From NCBI GenBank assembly GCA_012729535.1, contig JAAYCY010000044.1, positions 1-49,459 on the forward strand: a DNA stretch of 49,459 bases, given 5' to 3'. The notes beneath the pieces are model-generated. The model searched no databases. It was not told where the DNA came from and saw nothing but the letters and a program-made list of their open reading frames with translations. Source of the stretch: Methanomicrobiales archaeon (lineage in GTDB: Archaea; Halobacteriota; Methanomicrobia; Methanomicrobiales; Methanospirillaceae). Positions 23,746 through 32,095 of this stretch are shown in pieces (within the stretch, counting starts at the first letter, position 1; the number at the start of each line of letters is the position of its first letter). The translations under genes were made by a program, and so were the position numbers.

Positions 23746-23867
23746 TGTATCACCTTTTCAATCATGACAATTGCTCCTTTTCGTTCCAGAAATTCTCCAA
23801 ACCCAAAAAATCCGGTTCGGTGTTCATATGCGAGAATGTCTTCTCGCCGAAAGTGTATTGGGGTCAT
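23721..23867 (-). CDS. 48-residue leader gene of the element operon
   Basis: A short gene from ATG 23867 to TAG 23721, preceded by GGCGAT. The product contains FRREDILAYEHRTGFFGFG and ERKGAIVMIEKV, which looks like a real small protein rather than a chance frame. It is the first gene after a box A and two palindromes, so it may be a small regulator such as an early repressor; this is inference. Confidence 0.45.
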   Translation of the reverse strand: MTPIHFRREDILAYEHRTGFFGFGEFLERKGAIVMIEKVIQCPNVATE

Positions 23868-23877
23868 GAAATCGCCC

Positions 23878-23931
23878 GCCTAGACAGTTTTCTAGGCATC
23901 CTGTAAGTCTAACTGGTTAAGACTATAAAGG
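23878..23931 (-). promoter_or_regulatory. Promoter and palindromic operators of the element operon
   Basis: On the minus strand a box A-like CCTTTATAG lies at 23931-23923. Just downstream are two inverted repeats: AGTCT...AGACT (23906-23924) and GCCTAGA...TCTAGGC (23878-23884 and 23891-23897, six-base loop). The second falls where transcription would begin, about 25 bases after box A, so a repressor bound there would block initiation. The first gene starts at 23867. Confidence 0.5.
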
Positions 23932-23991
23932 TTATTCTTAAAATTGTAATAAAGTTTAAATAAAAAGAGCGGGGAGGGGATGGTTATCTTT

Positions 23992-25224
23992 TTAAAGTGG
24001 TTCTACTATTGGCTGATCGCCGCCATTTGCTTTCCGTTCCTGTAAATACTCCACTAACAAATCGGAATTATTTAATATGAATTGGTGGAATGCTTCGCTA
24101 GAGTGTATTGCATTCTCACTGAGTGCATGGCCGCAAATATGGCAGTGATGTGAGACAGGGCTGTTTATTTCCTTACAATAGGCACAGATTTTTGGTTCAA
24201 GTTTTTCAATAGATGCCTGCGGCGAGGTTTCCATACCATACAGTTTGAACATCTCCCGATCAACGTCCGACCCGGTTAGATGGGCGTAGTTAATAAACAT
24301 ACGAGATTCGATAGTCCCCCACATCATCATTTTCACAACCGATTCATTTACGCCCTGTTGAAGGAGGTGAGTAATCCGGGAATGCCTGAAAATGTGTGGA
24401 GTAATGTGTTTGGTTATCTTGGCAAGTTTCGCGGTCCGATTTACTAATTTCGCGATAGTCGCGTATGATAATGGGGTCCCCTTTTCTGTCACGAATACGT
24501 AATTTTCATCAGAATATTCGAGAGGGTATTCGCTGCGCCAGGTAATCACATGCTCACGAGCAAGAACAAGCCGGACATACCGGTGCTTATCGGTTTTAAA
24601 AATGACATGAACGATTAAACCGGCGTTGTCAACCTGGATATCCCGCCATTTCATCTGACCGATTTCCCCGGCTCTGAATCCGCCTTCATACAGCATCATC
24701 AGAATGGCCCGGTTTCGGGTATAGGTGCAAGCGGCGAGCATGGCTTCAACCTCCTGGACCGATAAGATGTCGGCGGCGTCCTTGGTGGCTACCTTTTTGG
24801 GAACCTTAATCGCCTGAATCTTTTTTTCCGGAACGTTCTGAAGATACCCGTTTTCTATCATCCACAAGGTGAACGCCTTCAGGATGAGAATTAAGTCGCC
24901 CCTGGTATTTTGGGCGTATTCTCCTCCGGTCCGTGGGCCGCCGCTTTGTATCCGGCTGATCCCCTGATAGATGTCCAGGTAGGTATTTTCTGCATATGGG
25001 CCGAGAAATCGTCGGCAGGAAATGAGAGATGAAACAATTTTGTGAACACGCTTGGCTTTTATCCCATTCGTGATGGTCCGCTCATAGACGTACTCAAGAA
25101 TGAGTTCCTTATCTCGCTGATTTATTTCCCCGGCTTTTAAAGCGAGCTCAAATGATTTCTCGGGTGTATCAGACTTTCTCGAATGGAAACGGTCGTTTTC
25201 ACCGTTCACTGGAATCAAGGGCAT
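23992..25224 (-). CDS. Tyrosine recombinase (integrase) with C-terminal zinc ribbon
   Basis: Predicted site-specific integrase that inserted the element into the adjacent tRNA gene. In 410 residues the catalytic set is Arg 184 (GGFRAGEI), His 277 and Arg 280 (HIFRHSR), Trp 302 in the fifth position and nucleophile Tyr 313 (INYAHL), with an N-terminal SAM-like core-binding domain at about 25-135. The tail has CAYC (347-350) and CHIC (361-364), a zinc ribbon seen in many euryarchaeal integrases. It starts 60 bases from the 3' end of the tRNA gene. No zinc or catalytic residue is missing, so it may still be active. Confidence 0.9.
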   Translation of the reverse strand: MPLIPVNGENDRFHSRKSDTPEKSFELALKAGEINQRDKELILEYVYERTITNGIKAKRVHKIVSSLISCRRFLGPYAENTYLDIYQGISRIQSGGPRTGGEYAQNTRGDLILILKAFTLWMIENGYLQNVPEKKIQAIKVPKKVATKDAADILSVQEVEAMLAACTYTRNRAILMMLYEGGFRAGEIGQMKWRDIQVDNAGLIVHVIFKTDKHRYVRLVLAREHVITWRSEYPLEYSDENYVFVTEKGTPLSYATIAKLVNRTAKLAKITKHITPHIFRHSRITHLLQQGVNESVVKMMMWGTIESRMFINYAHLTGSDVDREMFKLYGMETSPQASIEKLEPKICAYCKEINSPVSHHCHICGHALSENAIHSSEAFHQFILNNSDLLVEYLQERKANGGDQPIVEPL

Positions 25225-25284
25225 GCACTAAACCTCATCCCCTTTATAAATAAAATAGCGTAGGGATCCGGACAAAATGTCCAA

Positions 25285-25374
25285 TGCTGTTGACGGGATC
25301 CGAACCCGCGACCTCCAGATATCTCAGTCATAAACTTATGAGTCTGGCGCCCTAACCAGCTAGGCCACAACAGC
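25285..25374 (-). tRNA. tRNA-Met (CAT, elongator-like) with a 16-nt intron
   Basis: Read on the minus strand, GCTGTTG pairs with CAACAGC (acceptor), GCCT with GGGC (D stem), CCAGA with TCTGG (anticodon stem) and GCGGG with CCCGT (T stem, loop TTCGGAT). Anticodon CAT lies at 25340-25338. Between loop positions 37 and 38 is a 16-base intron (25321-25336). CTCA pairs with TGAG to make a 4-bp helix flanked by 3-base bulges TAA and ATA, the canonical archaeal splice motif. CCA is not encoded. Initiator and Ile2 identities are less likely but not excluded. It is the probable attachment site of the element. Confidence 0.93.
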
Positions 25375-25468
25375 ACAAATTGCATTATAAGAAAGTCGTC
25401 TAAATTGATAAATCTGACGATCTAATGGATCAGTAGTCCTGATGAAATAGAAAAGAAAGATCTGAATC

Positions 25469-25801
25469 ATGAACAAAAAAGGCAGCCAGGGTGCAATGGT
25501 GGTTTTCTGCACCGTCCCCTCTGAAGTAGCGCGTGATATTGCCGGCCAGATCATTGATAAAAAACTTGCAGCCTGTGTCAATGTCTTTCCAGTCCGGTCA
25601 ATATTCCGGTGGGAAGGCCGGATTTGTGATGATACTGAAGAACTTCTGATCATAAAAACAACCTGTAGTGCAGCAGATGAATTAACAAAGTTCCTGGTTT
25701 CTATTCATCCCTATGATCTTCCTGAAGTGCTCTGTCTGCCGGTCATGTCTGGTCATGAGGAGTTTCTAAACTGGGTTGCAGGTGAGGTTGACTTTAATTG
25801 A
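25469..25801 (+). CDS. cutA: CutA1-family divalent cation tolerance protein
   Basis: A 110-residue protein of the CutA1 family, small trimeric ferredoxin-like proteins linked to copper and divalent metal tolerance; their exact biochemical role is unsettled. Family landmarks are VVFCTVPS at the start, AACVNVFPVRSIFRWEG in the middle and LPEVLCLPV near the end. Length is typical. It stands alone, rightward, just past the tRNA gene, and ends 3 bases before the convergent NimA-like pseudogene. Confidence 0.9.
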   Translation: MNKKGSQGAMVVFCTVPSEVARDIAGQIIDKKLAACVNVFPVRSIFRWEGRICDDTEELLIIKTTCSAADELTKFLVSIHPYDLPEVLCLPVMSGHEEFLNWVAGEVDFN

Positions 25802-25804
25802 GGA

Positions 25805-26270
25805 TCAGGGGGAAATAGTTACTGATCGTCGTCCGGTACATGAAATTATCGCGACTTCAATGACTGACAGGTTAGTTATCTTTTCAGCCGGGTATGGGCC
25901 TCCTTTTGTATCGGGGTATCGTAAAGCAATAATTTCCAGGCCCTTTTGTTTTGCTTTGCCTTCCAAAAAAGTAGTCATTCCCTCAAGTATGACACTTTCA
26001 TATGCCATTCCATATCCACATGTAGATTCGGCTTTAATTATCGAACAGTTAAGTTCGACAACGATACAGACCAGATGATTTTTCTGAAGAATTCAAATTT
26101 TTTTCCCCTCATCTGCTGAATGCAGGTATATCCTTCCCTCATGGTACGCAAAACACATGGGAACACAATAGGGCTCATTGTTGTCACACAGCGCGACATG
26201 ACAAAAAGGAGAGAAAGAAAGGATATCGTTTATACGCGATAGATCTGACAATATTATCTTGTCTTCTCAT
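25805..26270 (-). pseudogene. Decayed NimA-like flavin-binding (pyridoxamine phosphate oxidase fold) gene
   Basis: The minus strand carries most of a NimA-like split-barrel protein: LSFSPFCHVALCDNNEPY, HEGRIYLHSADEGKKI, ILQKNHLVCIVVELN, MAYESVILEGMTTF and the closing IISCTGRRSV. An in-frame TGA at 26095-26093 follows DEGKKI, where relatives continue without a break. The ATG right after the pycA stop (TAAATG, 26270) begins MRRQD, like family N-termini, but is one frame off, so there is a frameshift too. A TTG start downstream would avoid the shift but not the stop. Intact relatives bind FMN or F420 and reduce or oxidise small molecules. Only the last 67 codons after the TGA would give an intact frame. 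Confidence 0.7.
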
Positions 26271-27749
26271 TTAGATCTGTCGGTTTTTTTCAATTACTGC
26301 TGCAAGACCGGCGGCGATTGCTGCCACTTTTTTGTCACTTCGCAGCGGTGTTGCAAGTTGTGTCATCCTGGTCTCTTCATCCTGGATGTATCGCTTGAGC
26401 GTTTTACTGATATGCTCTTCCTGGAGGAAGTGTGTGTGCGTATTGCCTGCAATAAATTCTGGATTATGAATAACGGCATGATGAAGTGGGAGGGTTGTTT
26501 TTACACCAAGGATAACATATTCATAAATTGCTCTTTTCATCCGCGCAATTGCATATTCTCTGCTCATTGCCCATGCACACAGTTTAGCAATCATGGAGTC
26601 ATAGAAAGGCGGGATGGTATACCCTGCATGAATACCTGAATCAAGCCTGATACCCGGACCACCTGGTGAACGGTACCTGGTAATTTTACCGGGATCTGCT
26701 GCGAAATTATTCAACGGATCTTCAGCGTTAATACGGCATTCAATGGCATGACCTTTGAGTGTTATATCTTCCTGATGATATTCAAGAGGATCACCGGATG
26801 CAACGATAATCTGTTGCTTTACAATATCTATCCCGGTGACAAGCTCGGTGACGGTATGTTCCACCTGGAGACGGGTATTCATCTCCATGAAATAATACTC
26901 CCCGTTATTATAGAGGAATTCCACCGTTCCGGCATTTACATAGTCTACCGCTTTTGCGACCCGTAATGCAGAGTCAGTCATTTTTTCCCTGAGTTCAGGT
27001 GTCATCACCGGACAGGGTGCTTCTTCGATCAGTTTCTGGTGTCTTCGTTGAATTGAGCATTCACGCTCAAACATATGGACCCTGTTATCATGTTCATCAC
27101 AAAATACCTGAACCTCTACATGACGGGGTTTTTCCAGGTATTTTTCAATGAATACCGTCCGGTCACCAAATGCAGATTCTGCAATCCTCATTGCCCCTTC
27201 AATAGCAGATTCAATCTCTGAAGGATCATGGACAATCTGCATCCCGATCCCCCCGCCACCGGCACTCGCTTTAACAATAACCGGGTACCCGATCTTGTCC
27301 GCGGTTTTTGCAGCCTCATCCAGGTCATTAACGCCTCCATCTGTCCCGGGAAGTACGGGGACACCAGCATTTTTCATCGTCTGTTTTGAACGGATCTTGG
27401 ATCCCATTGCCGCAATTGTCCTGGACTTCGGGCCGATGAACGTGACACCTTCTTCCTCGCACAACTTTGCAAAGTCAGCATTCTCAGCAAGAAACCCATA
27501 GCCCGGATGAATTGCCTCTGCCCCGGCTTTTTTTGCTACCGAAACAATCCGCTCCTTGTTCAGGTAAGATTTGGATGGAGGTGCCGGACCGACTGGAAAC
27601 GCCTCATCTGCATAATGGACAAAAAGAGAGTCCTTATCTGCTTCTGAATAGATGGCAACGGTGTCGATCTCAAGTTCGCGACAAGCACGCATCACGCGGA
27701 TCGCGATCTCTCCCCGGTTGGCGATGAGGATTTTTTCAAAAAATTTCAT
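26271..27749 (-). CDS. pycA: Pyruvate carboxylase subunit A (biotin carboxylase)
   Basis: ATP-dependent carboxylation of the biotin arm of subunit B, the first half-reaction of pyruvate to oxaloacetate, which feeds the incomplete TCA pathway in methanogens. In 492 residues the start KILIANRGEIAIRVMRAC is diagnostic, the ATP-grasp glycine loop is SAGGGGIGM (about 162-170), and the catalytic region MEMNTRLQVEHTVTE lies near 290. Length fits the archaeal two-subunit enzyme. It overlaps pycB by four bases (ATGA) and is the last intact gene of the biotin and pyruvate carboxylase train. Confidence 0.95.
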   Translation of the reverse strand: MKFFEKILIANRGEIAIRVMRACRELEIDTVAIYSEADKDSLFVHYADEAFPVGPAPPSKSYLNKERIVSVAKKAGAEAIHPGYGFLAENADFAKLCEEEGVTFIGPKSRTIAAMGSKIRSKQTMKNAGVPVLPGTDGGVNDLDEAAKTADKIGYPVIVKASAGGGGIGMQIVHDPSEIESAIEGAMRIAESAFGDRTVFIEKYLEKPRHVEVQVFCDEHDNRVHMFERECSIQRRHQKLIEEAPCPVMTPELREKMTDSALRVAKAVDYVNAGTVEFLYNNGEYYFMEMNTRLQVEHTVTELVTGIDIVKQQIIVASGDPLEYHQEDITLKGHAIECRINAEDPLNNFAADPGKITRYRSPGGPGIRLDSGIHAGYTIPPFYDSMIAKLCAWAMSREYAIARMKRAIYEYVILGVKTTLPLHHAVIHNPEFIAGNTHTHFLQEEHISKTLKRYIQDEETRMTQLATPLRSDKKVAAIAAGLAAVIEKNRQI

Positions 27750-29479
27750 TCAATCACCAAAAGCACGTCTCCAGCCAGCACGGTGTCCCCGGCATCAACA
27801 AAGATGTCCTTAACCACTCCGTCACGGGGACTTGTGATAGGATTTTCCATCTTCATCGCTTCCAGGACAACCAGGGTTTCCCCGGTTTTAACCCTGTCTC
27901 CCCTTCCTACCTGGATTTTCAGGACCATTCCCTGCATATTGCTTTTTACACCGCCGGGAATGTCTTCTTTTGGCGCATCAGAAGCCCTTGGTTTACCCTC
28001 TATTGTCTGATCTCCAATTGCCAGGATCCTGACCGTGAATGTTTCCCCGTCAACTTCAACCTGCATGGATGACGGAAGAGAGAGTTCAGATTCTTTTTTC
28101 TGAACTGCTGATGGTATTGGTTCTGCTTTTCTTTCTCCCTTCAGGAATGAAGGAGCAATTGCAGGATACAAAATATAGGTGAGAACGTCTTCTTCTCTTT
28201 TTATTAATCCGGCCGCACTCGCTTCGGCTTTCATCTTCTCATACATGGGTGGCAGCAGGTCTGCGGGTCTTATCGCAATCACATCTTCATGTCCGATAAT
28301 CAGGGTTCTCATTTCATCGGATATCGGGCCTGGAGGTTTTCCATACAGACCTTTTACGTAATCCTTGACTTCATTTGAGATAGTTTTGTACCGGGCACCG
28401 GTTAGAACATTGAACACTGCCTGTGTACCGACAATTTGTGATGTCGGGGTGACCAGGGGTGGATATCCAAGATCCTGACGAACCCGTGGAACTTCAGCGA
28501 ATACCTGATCAATCTTGTCAAGAGCATCCTGGTCCTGAAGTTGGGAGACAAGATTAGTTATCATCCCGCCTGGAAGCTGGTACATGAGGACATCACTGTC
28601 AACTCTTTCAGCAACCGGGGTAAAGAGGCCTTCATATTTTCTCCGGATTTTCAGGCACTCGTTCCTTATTTCCCTGAGCACAAGCAGGTCAGATCCGGTA
28701 TCACGCGGTGTTCCTTTTACTGATGCAATGATACTTTCGGTTGGCGGCTGACTGGTTCCAAGGGCAAATGGTGACATGGCGGTATCCAGGATATCCACTC
28801 CTGCACTGATGGCAGCCTGGTATGCCATGGGTGCAATTCCACTTGTGCAATGGCTGTGCAGGTCAACTAGTATATCCATCTCGTCTTTTATCCCGGTAAT
28901 CAACTCCCGTGCAACCTCCGGCATAATGAGACCTGCCATATCCTTGATGCAGACAGAGTCACAATCGCTGGCATAGAGTTCCCGTACCAGGTCTACAAAA
29001 CCCTTTACCGAGTGGACCGGGCTAGTGGTGTATGAAATGGTTCCCTGGAGATGTGCACCTGTTTCCTTTACTCTGGTCATCGGGTACTTCATGTTTCTGA
29101 TATCGTTTAACGCATCAAAAACCCTGAAAATATCAACTCCGTTTTTATGGGAGAGATCTACAAATCTTTCAACAACATCATCAGAGTAATGCCGGTACCC
29201 GACAAGGTTCTGGCCACGAAGCAGCATCTGGATAGGGGTGTGGTGTAATTCATCCTTAAGCGTCCGCAGACGTTCCCATGGATCCTCGTTTAAAAACCGG
29301 ATGCAACTGTCAAAGGTTGCTCCTCCCCATGCTTCAACCGAGAAGAAACCGGCCTTATCTATTGCCCGGGTGAGAGGAAGCATATCATCAGTTTTCATCC
29401 TGGTTGCAATAAGTGACTGATGTGCATCCCGAAGTGTCGTATCTGTTATTAAAAGCCGTTTTTGTCGGTCAGAACTCAT
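27746..29479 (-). CDS. pycB: Pyruvate carboxylase subunit B (carboxyltransferase and biotin carrier)
   Basis: Transfers CO2 from carboxybiotin to pyruvate. The 577-residue product opens with ITDTTLRDAHQSLIATRM, the metal-binding start of the TIM barrel, continues with a PYC_OADA region, then a Pro/Ala-poor linker and a C-terminal biotinyl domain with the acceptor Lys in LEAMKMENPI near the end. ATG 29479 follows AGGTG at a good distance; the frame from 29518 would overlap the ecfT region. Homologous to oxaloacetate decarboxylase alpha, but the pairing with a biotin carboxylase gene argues for pyruvate carboxylase. Confidence 0.95.
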   Translation of the reverse strand: MSSDRQKRLLITDTTLRDAHQSLIATRMKTDDMLPLTRAIDKAGFFSVEAWGGATFDSCIRFLNEDPWERLRTLKDELHHTPIQMLLRGQNLVGYRHYSDDVVERFVDLSHKNGVDIFRVFDALNDIRNMKYPMTRVKETGAHLQGTISYTTSPVHSVKGFVDLVRELYASDCDSVCIKDMAGLIMPEVARELITGIKDEMDILVDLHSHCTSGIAPMAYQAAISAGVDILDTAMSPFALGTSQPPTESIIASVKGTPRDTGSDLLVLREIRNECLKIRRKYEGLFTPVAERVDSDVLMYQLPGGMITNLVSQLQDQDALDKIDQVFAEVPRVRQDLGYPPLVTPTSQIVGTQAVFNVLTGARYKTISNEVKDYVKGLYGKPPGPISDEMRTLIIGHEDVIAIRPADLLPPMYEKMKAEASAAGLIKREEDVLTYILYPAIAPSFLKGERKAEPIPSAVQKKESELSLPSSMQVEVDGETFTVRILAIGDQTIEGKPRASDAPKEDIPGGVKSNMQGMVLKIQVGRGDRVKTGETLVVLEAMKMENPITSPRDGVVKDIFVDAGDTVLAGDVLLVIE

Positions 29480-29510
29480 GTATACACCTTTTAATCCGCC
29501 AGGGTGCGGT

Positions 29511-30173
29511 TCAAACAATAAAGGTTGAACTGGATATCATAAAAAACTCTCCCGCAATGAGGGAAAAGAGGAAAATGGCGCAGGAAAATGCTCCGGCTAT
29601 CCAGTCTATTGGTGGTGAGACAAAGGAAGGACAATGTGTTCCTCCTCTCACGTATCCCCGAAGAGTCAGGAGAGTTGCCCGTTCCTGTGCAAGTTGCAGC
29701 TGCCGTATTACTATTCCCGAGAAGACTGCCGGTATTATTCCCAGGTTAAGCCGGTTTCCTTTCTGCCTGATAGCAACTGAGACCCGTTCTGTCTCCCATG
29801 CCAGTACCTGGAGTGCTGACATGCTCAGTTCACCGATGAGACCAAGGTCAAACCCTATTCTGGTGCCCCCGAAAAATACCCCTACATCCAGTAGCTCTCC
29901 CGGATATCGTTCTGTATACATCCAGGAAGCGATAATAAGCACCGAAGTAATCCTGATAAAGTAGGAAATACCGTCTCTCCCTGAATAAATCGCTGCAATA
30001 CTCATCACTGCCGGAACGGCCAGGATAAGGATGAATACTCTGATTGATCGGATGGATGTTCTGCGCCCAAAGACTGCCCACCAGAGAAGAGTCAGAAATG
30101 CACCGGTCAGAGAAAACCATGCTGCTCCGGAAAGAAGTGCAGCTCCAAGTATTCTTATTCTGGGATCCTGCAT
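29511..30173 (-). CDS. ecfT: ECF transporter transmembrane protein EcfT (BioN-like)
   Basis: Membrane coupling subunit of the energy-coupling-factor transporter, joining two ATPases to the substrate binder BioY. The 220-residue protein has five or so hydrophobic segments (for example VFILILAVPAVMSIAAIY and AFSCAIFLFSLIAGEFF). Between them are charged cytoplasmic helices with the ATPase-contact motifs, seen here as AIRQKGNRLN and LTLRGYVRGG. It overlaps the preceding ATPase gene by 19 bases. Substrate biotin is inferred from BioY, BirA and pyruvate carboxylase in the same train. Confidence 0.85.
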   Translation of the reverse strand: MQDPRIRILGAALLSGAAWFSLTGAFLTLLWWAVFGRRTSIRSIRVFILILAVPAVMSIAAIYSGRDGISYFIRITSVLIIASWMYTERYPGELLDVGVFFGGTRIGFDLGLIGELSMSALQVLAWETERVSVAIRQKGNRLNLGIIPAVFSGIVIRQLQLAQERATLLTLRGYVRGGTHCPSFVSPPIDWIAGAFSCAIFLFSLIAGEFFMISSSTFIV

Positions 30174-30865
30174 ACAGCCTTCTCCAGGTCATATCGCGCC
30201 AGGCCTTCCAGGATGATTCCATTCCTCCACAGGTACCTGACAAGTGGGGGAGGACGGTTCCAATTTTTTAGTTCTTCTGGAACTCTCCCGATGCAGAAGA
30301 GCTTTCCCTCATCCATTTCCCAGAGATACTGAACATCCGGAAGTGAGGTGATGTCATGGCTGATGATGACTATCACCTGGTTTTCTGAAATTTCAATAAT
30401 CCGGTTAACCCATTTTCTCGCTTCATTGTCCAGGCCGGCATATGGCTCATCAAGGACGATTATATCATATTTCCCTGTAAGAATTGCAGCCAGAATAAGA
30501 CGTTTTAGTTCTCCCCTGGACAAAGAAAACAGGTCTGTATCTTTTTTATCTGCGAGACCCGCGAGTGAAATTATCTGATCGGCGTTACCATGCCAGCTTG
30601 CTGCTTCTTCGCGGACAGTTATCGTGGTGACATGGTAACTGGTATCCTGAAGCAACATGACGCGCATGTTACCTTCCCAGGAGATTGTTCCCTCATCTGG
30701 GGTATGTATTCCTGCAAGGATCTCACCAAGACTGGTCTTTCCTGATCCAACTTTTCCGGTTATCAGGTGAACACCGGGGAAAAATTCACCCTCTGCATAC
30801 AGGGTAAAGGTTCCCTTTTTCTTTACTACTCCCTGCAGATGCACCCTGTTCATCTCTCTTTTCAT
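30155..30865 (-). CDS. ecfA2: ECF transporter ATP-binding protein (second ATPase)
   Basis: A 236-residue ABC ATPase. Walker A is GKVGSGKTS (about 37-45), the signature is LSRGELKRLI, Walker B is IIVLDEPYAGLD and the switch His lies in VIISHD. It shares one base with the stop of the other ATPase gene and overlaps ecfT. The two ATPases presumably form the heterodimer of the biotin transporter; which is A1 or A2 is by convention only. Confidence 0.88.
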   Translation of the reverse strand: MKREMNRVHLQGVVKKKGTFTLYAEGEFFPGVHLITGKVGSGKTSLGEILAGIHTPDEGTISWEGNMRVMLLQDTSYHVTTITVREEAASWHGNADQIISLAGLADKKDTDLFSLSRGELKRLILAAILTGKYDIIVLDEPYAGLDNEARKWVNRIIEISENQVIVIISHDITSLPDVQYLWEMDEGKLFCIGRVPEELKNWNRPPPLVRYLWRNGIILEGLARYDLEKAVCRIPE

Positions 30866-31560
30866 CAGGAATCTCCTGGAATATGTTTATACACCCTTCT
30901 CCAGAACCAGGGATCCTGTAAGCGTTCATCGAATTCCCGGTTTCCCTTATCTAATAATGATATTTGGGAGACTATTCTGCCCTCATCGAGGATGATTATT
31001 TCGTCAGCTGTTGCCATTCGTTCAGGCCGGTGTGTAGAAAATACTACATGCCTGATATTGGACTTTTTAATGATTACATCCAGTCTGAAACAGAATTCAT
31101 CATCAAGGTGAGAATCAGTCTCATCCAGGATGAGGAGATCAGGCTTTGCTATCAGAGCTGCTCCAAAAGCAACGAGTACTAGTTCTCCCCCGGAAAGCCC
31201 CCGGATCTCCCTTGTTATAAGGTGCGTGATTCCCAAATCACTGGCTAGTGTCTTTATTGTTTGTTCAATCTCTTCACAGGAAAAATGCGCAAATCTGAGT
31301 GGAGAAGCCAGTTCATCATATACCCTGGTAAAGAGCATGTTCCGGTCAGGATATTCACCAACCCATCCTATTGTGCATCTGTCAGGGTCTTCTCCCCTAA
31401 TTATCACCGTTCCTCTTTCCGGATGGATTATCCCTGAAAGAAGTTTTAAAAAGGAGGTTTTTCCTGATCCATTTGGGCCGGTTATTGCACAGATTCCAGG
31501 TTTAATCGTGCATGACGGGATGGAGAGAATTCCTGCCATCACGGAATCAATACATATCAT
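30865..31560 (-). CDS. ecfA1: ECF transporter ATP-binding protein (first ATPase)
   Basis: A 231-residue ABC ATPase with Walker A GPNGSGKTS (about 29-37), signature LSGGELVLVAFG, Walker B LLILDETDSHLD and switch motif VVFSTHRPERM. Its start overlaps the BioY stop by four bases (ATGA). The signature and Walker B are complete, so it should hydrolyse ATP. Energy-coupling subunit for BioY. Confidence 0.88.
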   Translation of the reverse strand: MICIDSVMAGILSIPSCTIKPGICAITGPNGSGKTSFLKLLSGIIHPERGTVIIRGEDPDRCTIGWVGEYPDRNMLFTRVYDELASPLRFAHFSCEEIEQTIKTLASDLGITHLITREIRGLSGGELVLVAFGAALIAKPDLLILDETDSHLDDEFCFRLDVIIKKSNIRHVVFSTHRPERMATADEIIILDEGRIVSQISLLDKGNREFDERLQDPWFWRRVYKHIPGDS

Positions 31561-32093
31561 CGGACTGAAATCTTTCCTGTATATGGCTGGATACGCTTTG
31601 TGATAAGAAATGCTGCTGCTGCTTTTATAATGTCACCTGGAATAAATGGGAGCATACCTGCGACAATGGCCGGGACAGGATTCATCGGAACAGAGAGAAT
31701 TAGCCAGGAAAGGCCACATGCATAGATTAGCAGTGTCCCAAGGACAAGTCCTGCTATGTGGATCCGGTCATCTGTCTTCTCATAACATAGTCCCAGTAGC
31801 ACTGCTGCAGCGATGAATCCTATGAGATAACCTCCGGTAGGCCCGAGCAACACGCCGACACCTGCAGTTCCGTTATGAAAAACCGGAAATCCGATGATAC
31901 CAAGGATGAGGTACATACTCATCGGAATAATTGCATACCGTTTCATGATTGTCCCGGTCAAAAGAACCGCAAGGGTCTGCAATGTTATCGGGACCGGAAT
32001 AAAGGGTATGGAAATCCATGAAAAAACGGTAATCATCGCGATAAAAAGAGTTGAATGGGTGATGATAACCGATCGGTGATAATCCCCGGCCAT
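31557..32093 (-). CDS. bioY: Biotin substrate-binding membrane protein BioY
   Basis: S-component that binds biotin in the membrane. The 178-residue product has about six hydrophobic helices and the BioY hallmarks IPVPITLQTLAVLLTG and LLGPTGGYLIGF. I chose ATG 32093, two bases after the birA stop; a TTG at 32111 lies within birA. The ATPase and EcfT genes follow with overlaps, so a complete BioMNY-type importer is encoded here. Confidence 0.92.
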   Translation of the reverse strand: MAGDYHRSVIITHSTLFIAMITVFSWISIPFIPVPITLQTLAVLLTGTIMKRYAIIPMSMYLILGIIGFPVFHNGTAGVGVLLGPTGGYLIGFIAAAVLLGLCYEKTDDRIHIAGLVLGTLLIYACGLSWLILSVPMNPVPAIVAGMLPFIPGDIIKAAAAFLITKRIQPYTGKISVR

Positions 32094-32095
32094 GA

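Noticed and set aside
26093-26095. In-frame TGA as a selenocysteine codon
   Set aside because: No selenoprotein family match at that position, the gene also has a frameshift at its start, and no selenocysteine insertion structure is evident.
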